Below are positions 25,249-33,672 of a DNA stretch of 33,672 nucleotides, piece after piece. The stretch covers positions 1 through 33,672 of the forward strand of contig CAKZQF010000123.1 in the NCBI GenBank assembly GCA_937139475.1. The letters are read 5' to 3'. Each line of letters begins with the position of its first letter. The stretch's first letter is position 1. Made by a program: the position numbers and the translations under genes. The notes beneath the pieces were generated by a model. The model was given only the letters and a program-made list of their open reading frames with translations. It was not told where the DNA came from and ran no database searches. The DNA is from an uncultured Gammaproteobacteria bacterium. GTDB lineage: Bacteria; Pseudomonadota; Gammaproteobacteria; Enterobacterales; Psychrobiaceae.

Positions 25249-25344
25249 TCCTCTCGCTTTTTTCGGCGCGATTTTTTGAGTTAATCAATCTTTTAATTAA
25301 GATTAGGCTCTTCACTAAAATAAGCAGGTTGCGGAGTAGGTAAA

Positions 25345-25737
25345 TTGGTCAATAAACTGGCATCACGTGGGCGTTCGACGGCTTACAAGCTGATTGGATT
25401 GCAGGCACTGGCAGTTTTGGCGGTCTCTCTTATCTTTTTCTTGGCAATAGGTACACAGGCAGGTTATTCGGCTCTTCTGGGCGGCGTAATTTCGATTGTT
25501 CCTAACTTTGTCTTTGCTACCTTAGCTTTTCGCAATGCCGGAGCGAGCGCTGCTAAAGAAGTTCTCGGCGATTTCTTTAAAGGCGAAGCACTCAAGCTTG
25601 TTTTAGTGATAGTGCTATTTTGGGTGGTGTTTAATACTTTGGACGTGCTTTATTTGCCACTATTCGTTACATACGCTTTGGCAATAGTTCTCCATTGGTT
25701 ATCACCATTAATTTTTAAATCCAAAAAAGTGGGATAG
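25345..25737 (+). CDS. atpI: ATP synthase assembly protein AtpI
   Basis: 130-residue membrane protein with about four helices that assists c-ring assembly and is not a stable enzyme subunit. GLQALAVLAVSLIFFLAIG, YSALLGGVISIVPNFVFA and FFKGEALKLVLVIVLFWVVF match the AtpI pattern (GG-x-I-x-x-xPN and the FK-GE-x-K segment). The start is TTG at 25345, well placed after GGAGTAGG. It is the first gene of the ATP synthase operon and ends 3 bp before atpB. Confidence 0.93.
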   Translation: MVNKLASRGRSTAYKLIGLQALAVLAVSLIFFLAIGTQAGYSALLGGVISIVPNFVFATLAFRNAGASAAKEVLGDFFKGEALKLVLVIVLFWVVFNTLDVLYLPLFVTYALAIVLHWLSPLIFKSKKVG

Positions 25738-26526
<789 letters not shown>

Positions 26527-26596
26527 TGTGTTCCCTGAATTGAAACCACGCTCCTACATGATGAGCGCAGCGTAACGATTCATAATACGAAACAAA

Positions 26597-26906
<310 letters not shown>

Positions 26907-26949
26907 TAACTATCTCTTTTAACCTTTTTAACAAGTAAGGAGAGACGTT

Positions 26950-27420
26950 ATGAATCTTAACGCAACCCTTTTAGGTCAAACGATTGCATTTGCAGTGTTC
27001 GTTATATTTTGTATGAAATATATCTGGCCACCACTAATGAGTGCTATCGAAGATCGTCAAGCGAAAATCGCTGATGGTTTAGCCTCTGCTGAACGTGCAA
27101 CAAAAGATTTAGAGCTAGCGCAAGCGTCAGCAACAGATCAACTGAAAGATGCAAAAGCGGAAGCTGGCGCAATCGTTGATGCTGCTAACAAGCGTAAAGC
27201 ACAAATCGTTGACGAAGCAAAAACTGCTGCTATGGCAGAACGCGATAAAATTATCGCTTCTGGTTATGCTGAAGTTGAAGCAGAACGTAACCGTGCTAAA
27301 GAAGACTTACGCCAACAAGTTGCTACATTAGCAATTGCCGGTGCTGAGAAAATTCTTGAGCGCTCAATCGATGAAGCTGCTGCGAACGATATAGTTGAAA
27401 AACTTGTCGGCGAGCTGTAA
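26950..27420 (+). CDS. atpF: ATP synthase Fo subunit b
   Basis: 156-residue peripheral-stalk subunit, the same length as in E. coli. One N-terminal membrane helix ([24 protein letters not shown]) is followed by a long charged, alanine-rich coiled coil (about 35-140) that dimerises and reaches up to subunit delta. [10 protein letters not shown] is the standard beginning. AAGGAGAG precedes the ATG. It ends 15 bp before atpH. Confidence 0.96.
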   Translation: MNLNATLLGQTIAFAVFVIFCMKYIWPPLMSAIEDRQAKIADGLASAERATKDLELAQASATDQLKDAKAEAGAIVDAANKRKAQIVDEAKTAAMAERDKIIASGYAEVEAERNRAKEDLRQQVATLAIAGAEKILERSIDEAAANDIVEKLVGEL

Positions 27421-27435
27421 TAGAGGAATAGAGTA

Positions 27436-27969
27436 ATGGCTGAATTCACTACCATCGCTCGTCCTTATGCTAAAGCAGCTTTCGATTTTGCTGTTGAGAG
27501 TAACAACATTGACCAGTGGTTAGAAATGATCACATTTGCCGGTCAAATCGCATCTGATGATGCTGTTGTGAAAATGCTTAAAGCGACTACTGCTGCTAAT
27601 GAAGCAGCTGACTTGATGATCAAGTTAGGCGGCGAGCAACTTAACGAAAATGGTCAAAACTTTATGAAAGTTTTGGCTCAAAATGAACGTTTATTGGTAT
27701 TACCTGAAGTATCAGTACTACTTACACAATATGTTGACGAGTACAACAAGAAAGTAGACGCAGAAATTACTTCTGCTACTGAACTAAATGATGCACAACA
27801 AGCCGATTTGGCCGCGTCATTGGAAAAACGTCTAGCGCGCAAAGTGCAGCTAAACGTTAGTATCGATAAATCTCTGATTGCAGGCGTGATTATTCGTGTG
27901 GGAGATCTGTTAATTGACAGCTCTGTACGCGGAAAATTAGAACGTCTTGACAATCAGCTGCAATCATAA
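27436..27969 (+). CDS. atpH: ATP synthase F1 subunit delta
   Basis: 177-residue subunit (E. coli 177) that caps the F1 head and joins it to the b stalk. The N-terminal ARPYAKAAFDFAVE and the C-terminal VQLNVSIDKSLIAGVIIRVGDLLIDSSVRGKL pattern are diagnostic of the OSCP/delta family. It lies 15 bp after atpF and 14 bp before atpA, with a GAGG-type ribosome site. Confidence 0.97.
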   Translation: MAEFTTIARPYAKAAFDFAVESNNIDQWLEMITFAGQIASDDAVVKMLKATTAANEAADLMIKLGGEQLNENGQNFMKVLAQNERLLVLPEVSVLLTQYVDEYNKKVDAEITSATELNDAQQADLAASLEKRLARKVQLNVSIDKSLIAGVIIRVGDLLIDSSVRGKLERLDNQLQS

Positions 27970-27983
27970 TTGGGGATTAGAGC

Positions 27984-29525
27984 ATGCAACTAAATTCCAC
28001 TGAGATCAGTGATCTGATCAAACAACGTATCGAACAATTCGAAGTTGTTAGTGAAGCTCGTAACGAAGGTACCATCGTTTCTGTAAGTGACGGTATCTTA
28101 CGCATCAACGGCCTAGCGGACGTTATGCAAGGCGAGATGATTGAATTACCAGGCAGTCGCTTCGCGATCGCGCTTAACCTTGAGCGTGATTCTGTAGGTG
28201 CGGTTGTTATGGGACCTTACGCTGACCTAGCTGAAGGCGTAAAAGTAAAATCAACTGGACGTATTCTTGAAGTACCAGTAGGTCGTGGACTACTAGGACG
28301 TGTTGTAAACACTCTTGGTGAGCCTATCGACGGTAAAGGCGCTATCGATAACGATGGTTTCTCTCCAGTAGAAGTAATTGCTCCTGGTGTAATCGAACGT
28401 CAATCTGTTGATGAGCCTGTACAAACTGGTATTAAAGCAATCGATACAATGATTCCTGTTGGCCGTGGCCAGCGTGAATTAATCATCGGTGACCGTCAAA
28501 CTGGTAAGACTGCTATCGCAATCGACGCTATTATTGCTCAGAAAGATTCTGGCATTAAGAGTGTTTACGTAGCAATCGGCCAGAAGAACTCTACTATCTC
28601 GAACGTTGTTCGTAAATTAGAAGAGCACGGTGCCCTTGAGAACACTATCGTTGTTGTTGCATCTGCTGCTGAAGCTGCTGCACTACAATACCTAGCACCT
28701 TACTCAGGTTGTGCTATGGGTGAATACTTCCGTGACCGCGGTGAAGATGCACTAATCGTATATGATGATCTGACTAAGCAAGCTGTTGCTTACCGTCAAA
28801 TCTCTCTACTATTACGTCGTCCACCAGGCCGTGAAGCGTACCCAGGTGATGTTTTCTATCTTCACAGTCGCTTACTAGAGCGTGCTTCTCGCGTAAACAC
28901 TGATTACGTTGAAAAGTTCACCAATGGTGAAGTGAAAGGTCAGACTGGTTCTTTAACCGCTCTACCAATCATCGAAACACAAGCGGGTGACGTTTCTGCA
29001 TTCGTACCAACTAACGTAATCTCGATTACCGATGGCCAGATCTTCCTAGAGACAGATCTATTTAACTCAGGCTTACGTCCTGCTGTTAACCCAGGTATCT
29101 CGGTATCTCGTGTTGGTGGTGCTGCACAAACTAAGATTATCAAGAAGCTTTCTGGCGGTATCCGTACTGCACTAGCTCAGTACCGTGAACTTGCAGCTTT
29201 CGCTCAGTTCTCATCTGACCTAGATGACGCTACTCGTGCTCAACTTGAGCATGGTCAACGTGTTACAGAACTTATGAAGCAAAAGCAATATGCTCCTATG
29301 AGCGTTGCTGAGCAAGGTGTTGTTATCTTTGCTGCTGAAAAAGGCTACTTGAAAGACGTTGCAATCAACAAAGTTGTTGATTTCGAAGCGTCTCTACTTT
29401 CTTACGCAAACAGCGAAGGTAGCGAGCTACTAGCACAAATCAACGTTAAGGGTGATTACAACTCTGATATTGAAGCTGGTCTTAAAGCTCTGCTTGATAA
29501 CTTCGTAGCAACTCAGACTTACTAA
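27984..29525 (+). CDS. atpA: ATP synthase F1 subunit alpha
   Basis: 513 residues, identical in length to the E. coli subunit. It forms the noncatalytic nucleotide sites of the alpha3-beta3 head. Walker A is GDRQTGKT at 169-176. The alpha arginine finger lies in the conserved [14 protein letters not shown] segment. The N-terminal [16 protein letters not shown] contacts delta. Codon choice is visibly more biased than in the flanking accessory genes, as expected for a highly expressed protein. Confidence 0.98.
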   Translation: MQLNSTEISDLIKQRIEQFEVVSEARNEGTIVSVSDGILRINGLADVMQGEMIELPGSRFAIALNLERDSVGAVVMGPYADLAEGVKVKSTGRILEVPVGRGLLGRVVNTLGEPIDGKGAIDNDGFSPVEVIAPGVIERQSVDEPVQTGIKAIDTMIPVGRGQRELIIGDRQTGKTAIAIDAIIAQKDSGIKSVYVAIGQKNSTISNVVRKLEEHGALENTIVVVASAAEAAALQYLAPYSGCAMGEYFRDRGEDALIVYDDLTKQAVAYRQISLLLRRPPGREAYPGDVFYLHSRLLERASRVNTDYVEKFTNGEVKGQTGSLTALPIIETQAGDVSAFVPTNVISITDGQIFLETDLFNSGLRPAVNPGISVSRVGGAAQTKIIKKLSGGIRTALAQYRELAAFAQFSSDLDDATRAQLEHGQRVTELMKQKQYAPMSVAEQGVVIFAAEKGYLKDVAINKVVDFEASLLSYANSEGSELLAQINVKGDYNSDIEAGLKALLDNFVATQTY

Positions 29526-29575
29526 GTCGGTGATGAGCGCTGCTCGCAGCGCTCAACTAACTGGAGAAAGAAGAG

Positions 29576-30442
29576 ATGGCTGGCGGAAAAGAGATAAAAA
29601 GCAAGATCGCGAGTGTTAAAAACACTCAGAAGATCACTAGCGCTATGGAAATGGTTGCTGCGAGTAAAATGCGTCGTCTACAAGACCGTATGCACTCATC
29701 GCGTCCATATGCCACTAATATGCGCCAAGTGATTGGTCATATCGCTGAAGGTAGTTTGGAATATCGTCATCCGTATATGGAAGAGCGTGAAGTCAAACGT
29801 GTCGGTTATATTGTAATTTCAAGTGACCGTGGCCTATGTGGCGGCTTAAATATTAACTTGTTCAAACAAGTGACTAAAGATGCAGGTGAATGGACTACTA
29901 AAGGCGCTGAAGTAAGCTTCGCGTTAATCGGTAGCAAAGCAATCAGCTTCTTTAACAGCTTTGGTAATGGCGATGTAGTAGCACAAGCTTCTGGCTTGGG
30001 TGATACGCCTACACTTTCTGAGTTAATCGGTAGTGTACAAGTAATGTTAAAAGCATATGACGAAGGTAAATTGGACCGTTTATACGTGGTAAACAACAAG
30101 TTTGTTAACACTATGGTTCAAGACCCAACGATCGATCAACTACTACCTTTGCCAAAACAAGAAGGTAATACTGAGCAATCTCATCATTGGGATTACCTCT
30201 ACGAACCTGACGCAAAAGAACTACTTGATGTACTTCTTAACCGTTATGTAGAGTCTCAGGTTTATCAAGGTGTTGTGGAAAACGTAGCCTGTGAAATGGC
30301 TGCACGTATGATGGCAATGAAAAACGCCACAGACAACGCATCAGACTTGATCGACGACTTACAACTTGTTTACAACAAAGCACGTCAGGCGAGCATCACT
30401 CAAGAATTGGGTGAAATCGTAGCCGGCGCAGCGGCTGTTTAG
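29576..30442 (+). CDS. atpG: ATP synthase F1 subunit gamma
   Basis: 288-residue central rotor shaft (E. coli 287). The N-terminal helix ([30 protein letters not shown]) and the C-terminal helix ([37 protein letters not shown]) form the coiled coil inside the alpha/beta head. [11 protein letters not shown] is the conserved middle motif. GGAG stands before the ATG. The 50-bp gap from atpA contains a small GAGCGCTGCTCGCAGCGCTC inverted repeat that could shape translation. Confidence 0.97.
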   Translation: MAGGKEIKSKIASVKNTQKITSAMEMVAASKMRRLQDRMHSSRPYATNMRQVIGHIAEGSLEYRHPYMEEREVKRVGYIVISSDRGLCGGLNINLFKQVTKDAGEWTTKGAEVSFALIGSKAISFFNSFGNGDVVAQASGLGDTPTLSELIGSVQVMLKAYDEGKLDRLYVVNNKFVNTMVQDPTIDQLLPLPKQEGNTEQSHHWDYLYEPDAKELLDVLLNRYVESQVYQGVVENVACEMAARMMAMKNATDNASDLIDDLQLVYNKARQASITQELGEIVAGAAAV

Positions 30443-30468
30443 GCAAAAGTATAACCAATAAGCTTTGA

Positions 30469-31860
<1,392 letters not shown>

Positions 31861-31877
31861 TCGCTTAGGAGGCAACT

Positions 31878-32300
31878 ATGGCTGCTATGACTGTACATCT
31901 TGATGTTGTGAGCGCAGAACAAGAGATTTTCTCTGGTCGCGTTGAATCACTACAAGTTTCTGGTGAAGCTGGTGACTTAGGTATTATGCCTGGTCACGCG
32001 CCACTACTAACTAGCATCAAGCCTGGCATGGTACGCCTAGTGAAGCAGAACGGAGAGGAAGAAGTTATCTTCCTTTCTGGTGGTATCCTTGAGGTTCAAC
32101 CATCAATAGTTAACATCCTTGCTGATGTAGCTGTTCGTGCAGATGACCTTGATGAAACTGCAGCTGTTGAAGCTAAGCGTCTTGCAGAAGAGAACATTAA
32201 CACAGCCTCTGGCGACATGGACTATGCAGAAGCAGCTAAGCAATTAGCTAACGCTGTAGCTCAGTTACGTGTACTAGAAATGGTTCGTAAGAAAGGTTAA
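31878..32300 (+). CDS. atpC: ATP synthase F1 subunit epsilon
   Basis: 140-residue subunit (E. coli 139) that binds gamma and the c-ring and can inhibit ATP hydrolysis through its C-terminal helices. The N-terminal beta sandwich has the family pattern [18 protein letters not shown] and [19 protein letters not shown]. The C-terminal two-helix part runs from about 90 to 140. It is the last gene of the operon, with an AGGAGG ribosome site and a strong terminator 22 bp after its stop. Confidence 0.97.
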   Translation: MAAMTVHLDVVSAEQEIFSGRVESLQVSGEAGDLGIMPGHAPLLTSIKPGMVRLVKQNGEEEVIFLSGGILEVQPSIVNILADVAVRADDLDETAAVEAKRLAEENINTASGDMDYAEAAKQLANAVAQLRVLEMVRKKG

Positions 32301-32321
32301 TCCTTCCTTAGTTAATGATTG

Positions 32322-32349
32322 AAAAAAAGCACCTTCGGGTGCTTTTTTT
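32322..32349. terminator. Strong bidirectional terminator after atpC
   Basis: AAAAAAAGCACC, loop TTCG, GGTGCTTTTTTT: a perfect stem with the stable UUCG tetraloop and a seven-T tract on each strand. It ends the atp operon on one strand and the leftward unknown gene (ending at 32373) on the other. Confidence 0.95.
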
Positions 32350-32372
32350 GTGTCTCGAATATTTAAGGAAGC

Positions 32373-33308
32373 TTAGTCACATTCTAATTCAATAGGCTCC
32401 CTTACAATAGTCGTGTGCGTATCTATCAGAATACCTCCCTTAGGGTCTGGGCGCGCGGTATAACGGTAGGTGGCATAAATAGTACCACCAACAACATCAC
32501 AACCATGAGAATCAAGGTAGTTTTCTAGGTCTTCTCCCCATGCATTTTTGAGTTCTTCTTGCTGCAAGTATCCAGAAAGCGTTGCTCCTGTCTTAAACAC
32601 TGATTCATCAGTGTCTATTCCGATATAACCAGTACCCGACTTATTGAGTTTAATGGCAATGATTGCACCATCCTTTTGGTGATAGTATACGGTGTTTATG
32701 TCTTTCTTGTATCTTGCCGAGGCGCTGAAATCCCCACGCTCTACTTTTACTTCACCTTCTATATTACTGAAAAAAGTAGTCCAACTAGTAACTTTTTCGT
32801 TAAGGACACGTTGTTCAATATCACTAAAATAAAAACTTTGGCAGACTCTGTTGTTATATACAACACCTGGGTTTGAGCAATCGAGCCCGCTAACACTCTT
32901 GGCGCTTGTATGGGGGGGGCGGTTGAAGTGGCTAATCATTAGGTGTTTAGTATGGTAGTACTTAGTAATGTTATTCGCAATCCGGCCGCTACTACCATAC
33001 AAATTAAGCTGACTTACCTGCGTTCCACTATAATAAACTTCTATTTCGTAATGATAATACTTGTTCTGCACGGCATCGACGACTAGGACGCTGTACTCTC
33101 TGTCATGCTCCCATGTGTCCTCTGACTCTTCATCTTCATCAAATAAGTGATGAGGGTACTGTGGTATTCGTGACTTGGCCACATAAGATGGAGATTTACA
33201 GTTGTCACAAATAATTGTGTAATCAAAAGTGCTAGCCTGCGCTTTTAAGCCGAATAACAGTGAAATGAGTACGATTACACTCAAGAGAAAGGCATTTTTT
33301 TTAATCAT
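32373..33308 (-). CDS. Exported protein of unknown function with paired cysteines
   Basis: 311 residues with a signal peptide (MIKKNAFLLSVIVLISLLFGLKAQA, cleavage near 25), so periplasmic or secreted. The mature protein begins STFDYTIICDNCKSPSY, with a CxxC pair (C34, C37). Four or more further cysteines lie at GLDCSNPG, RVCQSF, HGCDVVGG and the C-terminal ELECD, so several disulfides are likely. An acidic stretch (FDEDEESEDTWEHD) follows the CxxC. No enzyme family is recognised. It is probably monocistronic, convergent with the atp operon, and shares the bidirectional terminator. Confidence 0.75.
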   Translation of the reverse strand: MIKKNAFLLSVIVLISLLFGLKAQASTFDYTIICDNCKSPSYVAKSRIPQYPHHLFDEDEESEDTWEHDREYSVLVVDAVQNKYYHYEIEVYYSGTQVSQLNLYGSSGRIANNITKYYHTKHLMISHFNRPPHTSAKSVSGLDCSNPGVVYNNRVCQSFYFSDIEQRVLNEKVTSWTTFFSNIEGEVKVERGDFSASARYKKDINTVYYHQKDGAIIAIKLNKSGTGYIGIDTDESVFKTGATLSGYLQQEELKNAWGEDLENYLDSHGCDVVGGTIYATYRYTARPDPKGGILIDTHTTIVREPIELECD

Positions 33309-33344
33309 ATTAATACTTCCTTATTTAATTGAGTAAAATAAACG

Positions 33345-33371
33345 ACCAAGTGCACCAAGTGCACCAAGTTC
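33345..33371. repeat. Three 9-bp direct repeats
   Basis: accaagtgc occurs at 33345-33353 and 33354-33362, with a third copy, accaagttc, at 33363-33371 that differs by one base. It lies about 37 bp upstream of the leftward exported-protein gene. It could be a slippage-prone spacer or a set of weak regulator sites; nothing else in the 33309-33559 gap was recognised. Confidence 0.75.
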
Positions 33372-33559
33372 AAAAGAGCTTAGCATCAAAAACTCTGAAC
33401 ACAAGAATACAAGAGTGTAAGGCTGAAAGAGTTTCAACTAAGTTATTGCTTAGTGATTAGCATTGAATAATTAGCAGCTAAGGTATGACGATGTTGGCTT
33501 ATTTTCTAAAATAGTGTAAAAACAAACTACTAACTTAAATTGTCTATGGTAGAACGCGC

Positions 33560-33672
33560 GTGAAAATAATCAAACTCGGCCTTTTATTAGTGCTACCTTT
33601 GCAATTGGCATGTTCACCAACCCAATCGCCGATAAAGTCTAATCTCGACGTCGAGCAAAAGACGCAAGCTAT
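33560..33672 (+). CDS. Start of a lipoprotein gene (3' end outside window)
   Basis: From GTG at 33560 the frame is open to the window end and reads MKIIKLGLLLVLPLQLACSP, a lipoprotein signal peptide with the lipobox L-Q-L-A-C, followed by a Ser/Pro/Gln-rich linker. The Cys at position 19 would be lipidated, and the following Ser suggests sorting to the outer membrane. No ATG start is available, because the ATG at 33546 meets a stop after five codons. No function can be assigned from 37 residues. Confidence 0.6.
   Translation, partial: MKIIKLGLLLVLPLQLACSPTQSPIKSNLDVEQKTQA

Noticed and set aside
22679..25344. Chromosome origin or parS site near parAB
   Set aside because: No DnaA-box cluster and no TGTTTCACGTGAAACA-like palindrome were found. 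An ACGTGAAA in the repeat at 7852-7896 is only a half-site.
29806..30111. 101-codon minus-strand frame inside atpG
   Set aside because: Shadow of a strongly codon-biased conserved gene.
33345..33371. CRISPR-like repeat
   Set aside because: The repeats are only 9 bp, directly adjacent without spacers, and no cas genes are present.

Overview
The window looks like chromosomal DNA of a marine gammaproteobacterium of the Alteromonadales type (Colwellia/Thalassotalea/Shewanella relatives). This rests on protein resemblance and gene order: rsmG-parA-parB-atpIBEFHAGDC, gor facing prlC, and prlC with rsmJ nearby. It also rests on typical gammaproteobacterial operators that can be read directly (Fur, Zur, MetJ, FNR-type and sigma-32-type sites). 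No phage, insertion sequence, CRISPR array, rRNA or tRNA was seen. The genus is an inference.

Layout. Bases 1-4510 hold a truncated unknown gene, then a leftward block: add (adenosine deaminase), a GNAT acetyltransferase, a PAS-PAS-GGDEF diguanylate cyclase and glutathione reductase. Bases 4511-9687 run prlC (oligopeptidase A, behind a sigma-32-like promoter), a translationally coupled Tag/HhH-like glycosylase homologue, two small secreted unknowns, rsmJ and a CHMI-family protein. Bases 9789-13881 form a Fur-box-headed iron cluster: a TonB-dependent siderophore receptor, a PepSY-type membrane protein, and DUF2271 and DUF4198 periplasmic proteins. Bases 13882-17340 contain palindromic repeats, a metY-type gene with a MetJ operator, a DUF3718 protein, a HIT protein and an NRDE/TANGO2 protein. 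Bases 17350-22553 contain a ZIP-like/ArsP-like permease fusion behind a near-perfect Zur box, a Gfo/Idh/MocA oxidoreductase behind a perfect FNR-type box, a DUF418 membrane protein and a family-3 solute-binding protein. Bases 22679-32300 are rsmG, parA, parB and the complete F1Fo ATP synthase operon, closed by a strong bidirectional terminator. The window ends with an unknown secreted protein and the start of a lipoprotein gene.

How the parts work together. The conserved right third is housekeeping: 16S rRNA methylation, chromosome partitioning and ATP synthesis. The left and middle parts are metal, sulfur and redox accessory functions, each with a readable operator. The strongest candidate for something under-described is the Zur-box-linked ZIP + two-cysteine permease fusion (17350-19062) with the NRDE protein gene 9 bp behind it. 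Next are the Fur-linked receptor/PepSY/DUF2271/DUF4198 cluster and the Tag-like protein, which lacks the zinc-binding and substrate-recognition residues of classical Tag but keeps an HhH-style aspartate.
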